Assembly (NCBI GenBank): GCA_003345555.1
Contig: PRDJ01000077.1
Span: 1 to 64,000, forward strand
Direction: 5' to 3'
Source: Candidatus Thorarchaeota archaeon
Lineage (GTDB): Archaea > Asgardarchaeota > Thorarchaeia > Thorarchaeales > Thorarchaeaceae
DNA: 64,000 nucleotides
Under the pieces are notes generated by a model, which was given only the letters and a program-made list of their open reading frames with translations, did no database searches and was not told the DNA's origin. Shown in pieces: positions 15,676 to 24,251 of this stretch. How positions within the stretch are numbered: position 1 is the first letter of the stretch; each line of letters begins with the position of its first letter. The position numbers and the translations under genes are program-made.

Positions 15676-16200
15676 GTGAACTTGATGCATAAGGTGTATG
15701 TGGTTGACACAGGGGCACTGCTCTCCATGTGGGCACAAGAGAGTCAAGGTGCAGATATGATTACAGTACCTTCTGTAGTAGAGGAACTCCAAAATAGGCC
15801 GTCACAGACTCGCACTGAAATGCTCATCTCAACTGGGCGGTTGCGTGAGGAAGCTCCAACTGTGGGGTATATTGCAGAGGTCAAGAAGGTCGCACAGAAG
15901 AGTGGCGATTTTACATCTCTGTCAGACACTGATATCGAGCTTCTTGCGCTTGCGTTATCAAAGAAAGAGGCCGACTATTCTGTGACCATTGTCTCTACAG
16001 ACCTCTCCCTGTTGAATACTGCAAGATTCCTGAAAGTCGATGTACTTGACACAACATCGAAATTCACTCATCAGATTAAGTGGATTCTGAAGTGTCCTGC
16101 ATGCGGTCACACATCAGGGGAAAGCAGTGAAGGTCCTGAATGTCCAGTGTGCGGTACAACAATGCGCAGACACCCTGTTCAGAGGAAGTCCGTCCGCTAG
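15676..16200 (+). CDS. nob1: rRNA endonuclease Nob1 (PIN domain plus zinc ribbon)
   Basis: The 174-residue protein has an N-terminal PIN domain (VVDTGALLS with the first catalytic Asp, a VVEEL region, SDTDIELLALAL and a VSTDLSLL block with further acidic residues). A C-terminal zinc ribbon with CPACG and CPVCG follows. This is the standard archaeal Nob1 layout; it trims the 3' end of 16S rRNA. GTG 15676 abuts the nadK stop; ATG 15685 is possible. Confidence 0.92.
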   Translation: MNLMHKVYVVDTGALLSMWAQESQGADMITVPSVVEELQNRPSQTRTEMLISTGRLREEAPTVGYIAEVKKVAQKSGDFTSLSDTDIELLALALSKKEADYSVTIVSTDLSLLNTARFLKVDVLDTTSKFTHQIKWILKCPACGHTSGESSEGPECPVCGTTMRRHPVQRKSVR

Positions 16201-16278
16201 GTAACGCGTATTATGGGTGGAATACAGCTCATTATCTGTCGCTGCGTCCCGGATGATAGTGCAGAGGAGCTTCGCCAT

Positions 16279-16548
16279 ATGACGGACCCCACCACTCTCA
16301 CGATCGATCGCGAAATCGACGATATCAAAGACCAAGTGAGACGCGAAATTGAGACCATACGCGACCTCATGACCACAGTCGGCTATCGTGACAGTTCGCC
16401 TGGCTGGAACGCACCTTTCCAGATACAACGACTTAGGCGTGCTCTTCGTATCCACTATCTGGCATTGAAAATCAGAGATTCGACACCGGTTCCAAGCGGG
16501 ACCCGAGAACTAGCTTGGTCTCTGGAGAGAGACGACGAATCATTTTGA
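16279..16548 (+). CDS. Small helical hypothetical protein
   Basis: ATG 16279 has a GAGGAG site nine bases upstream, which is better than ATG 16213 with no site. The 89-residue product is charged and helical (REIDDIKDQVRREIETI, then QIQRLRRALRIHYLALKI). I do not recognise it. It follows nob1 by 78 bases and abuts the convergent YjbQ gene, whose stop begins at the next base. Confidence 0.6.
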   Translation: MTDPTTLTIDREIDDIKDQVRREIETIRDLMTTVGYRDSSPGWNAPFQIQRLRRALRIHYLALKIRDSTPVPSGTRELAWSLERDDESF

Positions 16549-16968
16549 TTACTCGCCAACCATGACGACCTCGAGCAGCCTGTTTCTACTGACATTATCG
16601 AAGTCGACGAACACAACTTGCTGCCAAGTTCCAAGACATGGTCTCGCGTCTGCGAACGGTATCGTTAGGCTGGGACCTAGAATCGATGCGCGAATGTGAG
16701 AGTGTCCATTTCCATCTTGCCATCTTAGATGGTGTTCGTAGACAGCATCAGAAGGAGCAATCCTTTCCATCGCCGCTGGGAAATCCTTGAGTAATCCGCC
16801 CTCAAACTCGATTGTTGTTACGGAACCCGTCGAACCTGCGCAGAAGACGTTGCATAGCCCTGTCTTGAGGCCACTGCCTGCGATGCACTTCTCTACATCT
16901 CTCGTTATGTCAATTATGTCGCAGTTGCCTTTGGTCTTCAGAGCAATGGTCGTATGATAAGTGGCCAT
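16549..16968 (-). CDS. YjbQ/UPF0047 family protein
   Basis: The 139-residue protein matches UPF0047: an N-terminal strand region, GLCNVFCAGSTGSVTTIEFE near the middle, and HSHIRASILGPSLTIPF followed by GTWQQVVFVDFDN. The conserved histidines (HHLRW, HSH) form the putative metal/active site. E. coli YjbQ has weak thiamine phosphate synthase activity; the physiological role in archaea is unsettled. It is a single gene, convergent with the small helical protein. Confidence 0.9.
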   Translation of the reverse strand: MATYHTTIALKTKGNCDIIDITRDVEKCIAGSGLKTGLCNVFCAGSTGSVTTIEFEGGLLKDFPAAMERIAPSDAVYEHHLRWQDGNGHSHIRASILGPSLTIPFADARPCLGTWQQVVFVDFDNVSRNRLLEVVMVGE

Positions 16969-17063
16969 CCTGACAGTCCTTCTATCGTTCTTGCCGGACT
17001 AAGCTGTCTATTTCGAATCAGATTTGCTTTCTGGTCACTGTTAGACTACGAGTCGCGGGATGG

Positions 17064-18866
17064 CTATGTAGCCTTCTTTCTGACCTTGAGCAACTCGACG
17101 AGCTTTCTAAGGCGGTCACGTTTGGGCAGCAGGTCCTCTTCCTTTGCCTGCAGCGTAAGAATGGCCGCAGTATAGTCTCCTTTCTCAATGACTCGCAAGA
17201 CGGTGACTAGCGACAACATGTACTTCTTCCTAGTGGATTTGGCTATTTCTTCCATCTGCCCTATTAAGGCCGAAATCTGATCTCGTGCTTCTGGATGCTT
17301 GTCGAAGGTGACCTCAAAGACTTGGAAGAAGTCCTCAAAGGCATCGTCGCTTTCGTTGATTCTCTTGAACCCTTCCGCAGATTGTCTAAAGAACACAATT
17401 GCCTTCTCAATCATTTCCGGGTCATTCGTGTTGAGTGCCTCTGTGCCTGCATTCCTTACCCACACAGTAGCCACTTCAGGTACAGACATGCTCTCGTAAA
17501 GACTCGCGGCGTCAGTTGCTCTTTCACTTGCCAACTTGTGAAACAAGAAATGCTTCTCGCTGTCTCCCAGCTTGTCAGCGCAGTCAGCAGCCTTGCTGTA
17601 GTATTTTGAAGCGTCTTCCATTTCTGCAGACACAGTCTTCTCCTCAGCTAGGCTGACATAGATATCGAGGGCCGATTGAAGGTGCTTTCTGGAGGTTGCC
17701 ACATCACCGGTTTCACTGAGAACGTCAGCGAGTTCCTCAAGCGATACTGCCTGTTGCTCTTTGTTTCCTTTCTTTGCTTCCGTTTGTGATTGCGTGAGAT
17801 AGTAGTCAATTACCTGCTGATAGATAGTCGCAGATTCCTTCTTTAAGCCCCACAGCTTCAAGCACATCGCTTGATGTCTAAGGTAATCCTTCTGGGCATC
17901 TGTTTCATTGTCTTTTGCGGCCTTTGCAGCCAGCGTGCCGAAGAGCTCACCAGCTCTTTTGTACGCCCACTTGGCTTTAACATTCCCGAGTTCAGCAAAC
18001 ATCCCTCCTGCCTTGACCAGCAACGGTGCGAGGACCTCTGGCGCCCCCTCCATCTTGAGGTAGGCCTCTGCTGATTTCAGGAGAGCTTGCTTTCGTGCAC
18101 CTGTGAGTCTCTGCTGTTGGAATGCCTCTTGGGCCGCATCATAGGTGTTCCCGGCTTTTTCAAATAGCCCTGCTGCTTCATAGAGTTCTGCCGCCTCCAT
18201 CATTGCCCGAGCCGCCTCAGACAGAATACCTCTAATCTGCATTACCTGAGCAGCCTCGGCTAGAGCATTGCCTGCAGAAAGAAAGTCCCCCGTATTCTTT
18301 GACGCCTCGGCCCACCTGAGTGCGATTCTTTGAGCACGATCATCTATGCGTGCGCCGAGATCGTTGTCACCTGAAGCATAGTAGAGCCTGCCCACCTTTT
18401 TCAGAAGTGTGACAGCTTCGCTGAAGTTCTTCTCTTCCTCCTGCTTGTCCGCAAGCTCTTCAAGGGCATCAGCTGCTCGCGTATTGAATTCTGTTCGACT
18501 GTCTTCAGTAGCTGAAAATTCGGCAGCTCTAAAGTAGAAATCCGCAGCGCGTTTGAATTCGATTGCTCTTTCAGCAGTCTTAGCCGCGGCAGCGCTGAGG
18601 CGAACTATTTCGCTATAGGCTTCCGGCTTGGCTCCCTGCCGAATTAGCATGAGGATTGCCTGCTCTATCGCATCATAATATTGCTGGGTCTTGCCGATTT
18701 GTCGATAGACTTGTGCTGACTGTTCGTAAAGCTTCGCTGCTGCGCTATAGGCACCTTTTGACGAAAAGGCATCGGCTGCCTGAGCGAGAAACATGCTGGC
18801 GGCCTCCTTATCTCCACTTGTGACTGCTTTCTTAGCCTTCTCTAGAAGTTCCTCAGTGGAGGTCAC
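17064..18866 (-). CDS. Large SNAP/TPR-like helical repeat protein
   Basis: The 600-residue protein is made almost entirely of helical hairpin repeats (for example AAKLYEQSAQVYRQIG, RAADFYFRAAEF, AAELYEAAGLFEKAG, AADCADKLGDSEKH). The repeat spacing and AxxxYExAA pattern resemble alpha-SNAP and related TPR proteins. It would act as a scaffold in the cytoplasm. GTG 18866 is preceded by GAGG; the frame runs upstream to 18929 without similarity. Alpha-SNAP in eukaryotes recruits NSF to SNARE bundles; no SNARE-like or NSF gene is seen here, so only the fold is claimed. Generic TPR is the alternative. Confidence 0.75.
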   Translation of the reverse strand: MTSTEELLEKAKKAVTSGDKEAASMFLAQAADAFSSKGAYSAAAKLYEQSAQVYRQIGKTQQYYDAIEQAILMLIRQGAKPEAYSEIVRLSAAAAKTAERAIEFKRAADFYFRAAEFSATEDSRTEFNTRAADALEELADKQEEEKNFSEAVTLLKKVGRLYYASGDNDLGARIDDRAQRIALRWAEASKNTGDFLSAGNALAEAAQVMQIRGILSEAARAMMEAAELYEAAGLFEKAGNTYDAAQEAFQQQRLTGARKQALLKSAEAYLKMEGAPEVLAPLLVKAGGMFAELGNVKAKWAYKRAGELFGTLAAKAAKDNETDAQKDYLRHQAMCLKLWGLKKESATIYQQVIDYYLTQSQTEAKKGNKEQQAVSLEELADVLSETGDVATSRKHLQSALDIYVSLAEEKTVSAEMEDASKYYSKAADCADKLGDSEKHFLFHKLASERATDAASLYESMSVPEVATVWVRNAGTEALNTNDPEMIEKAIVFFRQSAEGFKRINESDDAFEDFFQVFEVTFDKHPEARDQISALIGQMEEIAKSTRKKYMLSLVTVLRVIEKGDYTAAILTLQAKEEDLLPKRDRLRKLVELLKVRKKAT

Positions 18867-19140
18867 CAGTTTAACCCTCAGACTATGCAGTAGATGGTAT
18901 ACAGGGCTGAGAGCTTTCGCCCTCCTCATAACAGTTTTTCTGACAAAACCTGCTCGTTTCGTGGCCGGCTAGAGAAGCTTGAGAAAGAACGGACATCGAC
19001 TGTCTGCTAGGGCGTCAACAGTGCTTGGGAAAGTACACAGTTATCCATGGAGTACTACCTAGGAAATGGACGGTCCAACTTGGCTCAAAAGGAAGCATCA
19101 CTCGACAATGATCAATTCACACCAGAGTCCGCTATTTCCT

Positions 19141-19971
19141 TCATAGCAGAGTGATTACCAGTCCCCATTTACTGATACCTAACTGGAGTTCACTGCCAAA
19201 TTCCTTTACATACCCATTCTCAATCCTTATTGATGACTTGTCCGAAACTTGTCTAATCTGATCATTCCAAAGGACAAGCTTGATTGAAGCCGTATCATCA
19301 GTGAGTACTGCATCAACCAACTTCAGTTGTTCGCCTGTTTTTCTAGATGAAACTGTGCGAGGACTCGAGAGACTTCGGACTTGTCCTTCAACCACGACTG
19401 AGACCAGGTCCTTGTGAAGGCCTTCGATTCTTGACATTGCTCTTGGGAATTCGTGAGAAATCCTTCTTTCGTAGTAGTTGCCGCTCCATTGACTGTACTC
19501 GTGCGTTGTTCCGATTTGAACGAATCCAAGCTTCCTATAGAATGGATTAGTCCTCAGATTCCATTCTGGGGTTCCCAATGCCCACAGATCAACGGAAGAA
19601 TATCTCTCCCAGATTAACTGAAAGGCCTTCTCCCCTATTCCCTTTCTCATGTAGGCAGGATTAACCCAAATCCTTTCACACACTTGATATCCGGGGCCTC
19701 TGTCTCCCACAATGAACCCGCCAACGATGTCTCCTCCCTTGAGAATCTTGTAGTATTGCAGGTACCTATTGGTAATCCTGTGTGAGTTCCAGTCAACCGA
19801 GTCATAGCCGGGAGGGCCGCCCGGACCAGGTGCTCCCACTTCCAAGTCTGAATCAAATGCTCTCCTGCAAGTTTCTGTAAGGATTGCAGCATCTTCGACT
19901 TCTGCTCTACGGACTGTGATTTCGGTTGCGGCATCCATTGAGAAAACCGGTTTCGCATGAGAAGTGCTCAT
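19141..19971 (-). CDS. GNAT acetyltransferase fused to an OB-fold domain
   Basis: Residues 15-170 form a GNAT domain: ITVRRAEVEDAAILTET, the acetyl-CoA loop in NPAYMRKGIGEKAF and a C-terminal NPFYRKLGFVQIG. Residues 185-276 form an RPA/SSB-like OB fold (VEGQVRSLSSPRTV, DDTASIKLVLWND, IRIENGYVKEFGSELQLGIS). The standalone OB protein at 62294-62635 has the same strand order. The fusion could direct acetylation to proteins on nucleic acid, but this is inference. It is a single gene on its strand. Confidence 0.82.
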   Translation of the reverse strand: MSTSHAKPVFSMDAATEITVRRAEVEDAAILTETCRRAFDSDLEVGAPGPGGPPGYDSVDWNSHRITNRYLQYYKILKGGDIVGGFIVGDRGPGYQVCERIWVNPAYMRKGIGEKAFQLIWERYSSVDLWALGTPEWNLRTNPFYRKLGFVQIGTTHEYSQWSGNYYERRISHEFPRAMSRIEGLHKDLVSVVVEGQVRSLSSPRTVSSRKTGEQLKLVDAVLTDDTASIKLVLWNDQIRQVSDKSSIRIENGYVKEFGSELQLGISKWGLVITLL

Positions 19972-20104
19972 TTTTGACTTCTTCTCTTAATCACATCACG
20001 CGAAGAATGTAGTTCACTTCTGGCTTCTAGACCGATTCGTTCTGTGGGCATTTACAGAAGCCTAAAAAAGAACGAACATTGGTTCCCTCTTCCGGAGTTG
20101 GTTC

Positions 20105-21208
20105 CTGACGAAGGCCCATACGAGAGTTGGCGTTATCGGCACAGGCAACATAGGTAAGGCTCACTTGACTTCAATAGCTGCCCTCCGAGAGGCTAATCTT
20201 CTTGACGTTGAAGTGACTGCAATCTGCGATTCCGATTCAGACACGCTCAGAGCTGCCGCCGAGTTCTTTGACGTGCCCAAGAAATATGCAGCTTACAGTG
20301 AGCTTGTGAACAGCAATGACGTCGACGTTGTCTATGTATGCACTCCCACGAATCTTCATCCAGAGATGGTCGAAGCTGCTGTAAGGGCTCGCAAACCCGC
20401 ATTGTGTGAAAAGCCTCTGGCCCACACCTATGCTCAGGCCTCCAGTCTCATGACCGCGGCTAGGAGCGCCGGAGTACCTACAGGAATCGACCTTGTGCTC
20501 AGGTTCGACCAGTTCCTGCTTTGTGCCAAGAATCTGATTGAGTCTAGAGAACTTGGCAAACCAATGCTGGCCCATATCCGGGACGACCAGCGGATGCCTG
20601 TCGGTTTTCTGTACTATAGTCAGTGGCGCGGCGACAAAGCGATTGCCGGCGGTGGCACGTTGATTGAGCATAGTATCCATGATGTGGATCTTCTTCAATG
20701 GTTCTTGGGGCCAGCTGATACCGTATTTGCGAAGACGAGTTACTTTGCAGGCAAGGAGATAGAGGACCAGGCGTCGGTGATTACCACACACAGAGACGGA
20801 TCGGTAAGTACAATCGACTCTGTCTGGCACCTTGTTGAGCGCCCCAGTGAAAGAATGATCGAGTTCTTCTTCGAGAAAGGGTACATTGGCATCAAGCTCG
20901 GGTCGGACGAACACTACCTTCAGTATCAGCTCCAAGGCGAGAAACCGGTCAGTGTCCCTGAGGAAACGGCGAATCGCGCTCTTCTCGAAAAGCTTGGACT
21001 GGCTAGAGCCAATCTTTCAGCAGAGGCACGAGAACTCATCACATCAGTTGGTACTGAGAGATACATGGCTCTGAGCTACTCGTTTCTGGATGCCATCCAG
21101 AGGAATCTAAATCCTTCTCCCGGTTTTGCCGAAGCAGTGGAGGCGCACAGGGTTGTCGATGCTGCGTACGATTCTGCGAAGAAGCAAAGACTGGTGAAGA
21201 TTCGTTAA
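20105..21208 (+). CDS. Gfo/Idh/MocA-family oxidoreductase (CTG start)
   Basis: The Rossmann motif VGVIGTGNIGKAH lies upstream of the first TTG, so the start must be earlier. CTG 20105 has GGAG seven bases upstream (20094-20097) and gives MTKAHTRVGV as the N-terminus; no ATG, GTG or TTG is available in frame there. The 367-residue protein continues with VVYVCTPTNLHPEM, CEKPLAHTY (catalytic Lys) and a GGTLIEHSIHDVD motif with the active-site His/Asp. The family oxidises or reduces sugars and inositol-type alcohols with NAD(P). The substrate is unknown. Confidence 0.87.
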   Translation: MTKAHTRVGVIGTGNIGKAHLTSIAALREANLLDVEVTAICDSDSDTLRAAAEFFDVPKKYAAYSELVNSNDVDVVYVCTPTNLHPEMVEAAVRARKPALCEKPLAHTYAQASSLMTAARSAGVPTGIDLVLRFDQFLLCAKNLIESRELGKPMLAHIRDDQRMPVGFLYYSQWRGDKAIAGGGTLIEHSIHDVDLLQWFLGPADTVFAKTSYFAGKEIEDQASVITTHRDGSVSTIDSVWHLVERPSERMIEFFFEKGYIGIKLGSDEHYLQYQLQGEKPVSVPEETANRALLEKLGLARANLSAEARELITSVGTERYMALSYSFLDAIQRNLNPSPGFAEAVEAHRVVDAAYDSAKKQRLVKIR

Positions 21209-21335
21209 GAGCAAAAAGGAAGGTTGTCCTCCACGTGTGAACGTGGCGGGACGTGTGACACCTACGTACTTCCCGAGTCTTGGGCGGCGGAGAAAACAAC
21301 CTTAAGACGGCATTCATTGTGCTGCAGGGGCACTC

Positions 21336-22703
21336 ATGAAAGAGAAATCCCTTGACCGTGTTGACGAGTCAGAGTATGACGTAGTCATCGCCGGTTCTGG
21401 TGCTGGGGGACTCCTTACAGCACTGGGCCTGTCCGAAGATGGAAAGAGGGTATTGGTGCTAGAAAAGGAGAATCACTTGGGGGGTGTCTGGTACGGATAC
21501 AATGTCGACGGATATCGGGTTGATCAGGGTCTCCACGTGATAACGCGGGCAAAGAGAGGACCTTTCTCTCGTTTTCTGAGAAAGTACCTGAGACCTCCTC
21601 CTGAAATCGTTCTGCATGAAGGCTGGTATTTCCGTGTAAATGATCGAGTTGGTACCATTCCGTCAAGTGTTGCTGATGGGCTTCGTTGGCCGCTCACAGG
21701 TATGGTCGGTCGTCTGTCCCTTATCCGAATTGGGGCCAGAATCAAGATGATGAAGCTCCGCGAGATGCGCACCTATCAGCACTTGACATTCATTGAGTAT
21801 CTGCGAATGAAAGGGGTGACAAATCAAACAATCATGGACGTAATGGAGAGTGCGTTGTACTTGGCGGCCGGCGTACCTATCGAGCAAGCATCTGCCTATG
21901 AGGCGCTTCGGACGCTCAAGGATACTGACAAGGAGACACCCAAGATCCGATCTCTGAAGAACCTGTTATTTGGGTCTCAAGATTATGATGAGGGGGTTGC
22001 TATCGGTGGGATGCAAGGGCTGGTGAACAGGGTCGTCTCCGCCATCAACGGTGACTACGTATTGAATGCTCCAGTCGAACGGATAACTGAAAGGGAAAGC
22101 AGGGTTACGGGCTTGACCGTTCGGGGGAAGGAAATCCGCAATTCAAAGATAGTCAGCAATATCCCTCTCTGGTCATTGCCCAACATAATTGATTCCAAAC
22201 GCACAGAAGTCACATCATTCTTTCAGAATTGGAGCCACATGAGACCGACAAAGGGTGTGACACTCTGGCTGGGCCTCGACAAAGTGATAATAGGTGACAG
22301 GAAATCGCGGGTTATTGTGCATCCTACTCCGAGTAGATGGGTGCTATCGTTGTCCAGCTTCGACCCATCATGTGCTCCCGATGGGAAGGAGCTTGTCGCC
22401 ATTGCCATGATATTCATCGAGGGCAAACCAATAGATGAACAGGTTCAGATGATGAAGGGCAACGGACTTTCAACATATCATCCTGGCATAGTCGACCACA
22501 TCGACATGGAGCATGTTCAGGTATCCTATGCAACACGTGCTGCGCTCATGCCCGGCCAGACCGCCCTAGATCGCCCCGGTCCTCGTACGCCAGTGGCAGG
22601 GTTGTACATAGTAGGAACAGATACTGCTGGAGAAGGCGTAGGGCTACAGCAGGCTGCAAATTCCGCTGAGGGCGTCTTGGCAGCTCTTAGGTCAGACAAT
22701 TGA
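21336..22703 (+). CDS. FAD-dependent oxidoreductase of the phytoene desaturase/retinol saturase type
   Basis: The 455-residue protein opens with a dinucleotide-binding motif VVIAGSGAGGLLTALGL, then VLVLEKENHLGG and DQGLHVI. It ends with LYIVGTDTAGEGVGLQQAANSAEG, the second FAD-contact motif. This is the NAD(P)/FAD-dependent amine oxidase-like family that includes phytoene desaturases and archaeal lipid or isoprenoid saturases. The substrate cannot be read from sequence. No carotenoid genes are adjacent. It is followed by the 2-oxoacid oxidoreductase gamma gene on the same strand. Confidence 0.85.
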   Translation: MKEKSLDRVDESEYDVVIAGSGAGGLLTALGLSEDGKRVLVLEKENHLGGVWYGYNVDGYRVDQGLHVITRAKRGPFSRFLRKYLRPPPEIVLHEGWYFRVNDRVGTIPSSVADGLRWPLTGMVGRLSLIRIGARIKMMKLREMRTYQHLTFIEYLRMKGVTNQTIMDVMESALYLAAGVPIEQASAYEALRTLKDTDKETPKIRSLKNLLFGSQDYDEGVAIGGMQGLVNRVVSAINGDYVLNAPVERITERESRVTGLTVRGKEIRNSKIVSNIPLWSLPNIIDSKRTEVTSFFQNWSHMRPTKGVTLWLGLDKVIIGDRKSRVIVHPTPSRWVLSLSSFDPSCAPDGKELVAIAMIFIEGKPIDEQVQMMKGNGLSTYHPGIVDHIDMEHVQVSYATRAALMPGQTALDRPGPRTPVAGLYIVGTDTAGEGVGLQQAANSAEGVLAALRSDN

Positions 22704-22781
22704 CCAGTCTTGCCGAAAGAGTTTTGTTCATCACCCGTGGTCACATGCCGACGACAGACTAGCTGTCAGAGGCCGTTCAAG

Positions 22782-23342
22782 ATGACCATGATTGAGGTCA
22801 GATGGCATGGGCGAGGAGGACAAGGTGGGGTTACTTCTGCGGAGCTCTTGGCTAAGGCCGCCTTTCTTGATGGATACAAGGGGGTTCAGGCCTTTCCATT
22901 CTTTGGTTCCGAGCGCAGGGGCGCACCCGTGAAGGCATTCACTCGGGTATCCACTGAGGAGATTAATGTTAGGAGTCAGATATACGAGCCTGACGTAGTT
23001 GCAGTACTTGACTCAAGCATACTCGATTTGATAGACGTAACCGAAGGTCTCAAAGAAGGCGGGAAGGTGATTGTCAATACTCCCTCCAAAGCAAGCAAGC
23101 TACAGCTGAACAGGGGGCACGTGTACACCTATGATGGGACCGGAATTGCTCTGAAGCTAGGTCTATTGGTTGCTGGCCTTCCCGTTGTCAATACTACCAT
23201 GCTTGGTGCATTTGCAAGAGCGACCGGACTGGTCAAGCTGGAGACTGTACAGCAAGTCATCCTGTCAAAGTGGTCTGGCAAAGCAGGAGAAAGGAATGCT
23301 GAGGGTGCTCGCGAGGCGTTCGACATCTGTAGCGACCTCTAG
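22782..23342 (+). CDS. porG: 2-oxoacid:ferredoxin oxidoreductase gamma subunit, orphan
   Basis: From ATG 22782 the 186-residue product begins IEVRWHGRGGQGGVTSAELLA, the hallmark of the gamma subunit, and continues with FFGSERRGAPVKAFTR and PDVVAVLDSS. It forms part of the CoA-binding subunit in pyruvate, 2-oxoisovalerate or indolepyruvate oxidoreductases. The delta, alpha and beta genes that usually follow are absent; a PAC2 gene lies on the other strand instead. Either the other subunits are elsewhere or this paralogue serves a different complex. An upstream extension to 22710 lacks similarity. Confidence 0.87.
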   Translation: MTMIEVRWHGRGGQGGVTSAELLAKAAFLDGYKGVQAFPFFGSERRGAPVKAFTRVSTEEINVRSQIYEPDVVAVLDSSILDLIDVTEGLKEGGKVIVNTPSKASKLQLNRGHVYTYDGTGIALKLGLLVAGLPVVNTTMLGAFARATGLVKLETVQQVILSKWSGKAGERNAEGAREAFDICSDL

Positions 23343-23433
23343 GATGCTGTGGTGTCGTGACCAGTGCGCTGATTCTCTTAAGAGACGAAATGTATCCTTG
23401 TCTGGGCTGCAGAGGCACGCATCCCACCTGTAA

Positions 23434-24246
23434 TCAGGCGTACATCCTTTCGTAACCTGGGGCGCCAATCTGCGGGGGTGATCTTCGCATTCCATCTACC
23501 TGATGGGCGACGTCTTCCAAGTGCTTGCGAATTTCCTCAGCCGACTCCTGTAGCTCTTTGACATCAACCCCTAGTCGGTACAGCTTGTTCAGAGCTTGTA
23601 TCAATTGGATTGCGCCATCAGGATCCGGCACTACTGCAATCGCAGGTGTCAGTAGAGCGAATCCAACCATTGACCTGCACAAGGTTTCAGCCAATACTGA
23701 CCCAGCGATTCCAGTGATGATACCCTTCTTGAGCATCTCCATCTCCTTGTACTTCTCGAGGTCAGCTATTTTTTCTTCTTCGGCAACGAAGAGGACCTTG
23801 CGTTCTTCTGGTAGACCCTGAACAGGAATCCCGTCAAGTACCACGGTTTCCTTGACGCCCATTGTTGCAGCCCAGTCCAGAAGTGATGAGCTGACCGCAT
23901 ACATACCCTCTTCTGCGACTGGCAGCTCCGTTGTTACAACAAGCAGATTCTTGGTTTTGTGTGCGTAGACTCTGAAAGGATGACGAAGCCTGCCGTCTAG
24001 AAAAACGGCAGCAGAAGGGATGTACTTCGATCGTAGGTGAGCAATCTCTTCCATCCCCAATTGGTCAATTATCGTGTTTGCCACAATTATGCCTACGACA
24101 CCTGCTGACGGGAAGCAGCAGAGGAGGAGAGGCTGGTTGAGCTTTACCTCCTTTGTCTGTACAATCTGAGCATCCGGAGAACCGAGAACCTTGCCAACAC
24201 ATGCGCTTGCCACTTTTGAGAACCCGACACGAGTTGATTGATACAC
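23434..24246 (-). CDS. PAC2-family protein (proteasome assembly chaperone-like)
   Basis: The 270-residue protein shows the PAC2 fold pattern: PLLLCCFPSAGVVGIIVANTIID at the start of the core, LPVAEEGMYAVSSSLLDWA, VVLDGIPVQGLP and GIAGSVLAETLCRSMVGFALL. Archaeal homologues (PbaA/PbaB) assist or resemble assembly chaperones of the 20S proteasome. GTG 24246 is the start called here; it is separated by only 5 bases from the stop of the CDF transporter gene, so both are probably one transcript. Confidence 0.85.
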   Translation of the reverse strand: MYQSTRVGFSKVASACVGKVLGSPDAQIVQTKEVKLNQPLLLCCFPSAGVVGIIVANTIIDQLGMEEIAHLRSKYIPSAAVFLDGRLRHPFRVYAHKTKNLLVVTTELPVAEEGMYAVSSSLLDWAATMGVKETVVLDGIPVQGLPEERKVLFVAEEEKIADLEKYKEMEMLKKGIITGIAGSVLAETLCRSMVGFALLTPAIAVVPDPDGAIQLIQALNKLYRLGVDVKELQESAEEIRKHLEDVAHQVDGMRRSPPQIGAPGYERMYA

Positions 24247-24251
24247 CGATA

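Noticed and set aside
20237-20935. 232-codon open frame on the minus strand
   Set aside because: Antisense to the Gfo/Idh/MocA gene, no motif and no ribosome binding site.
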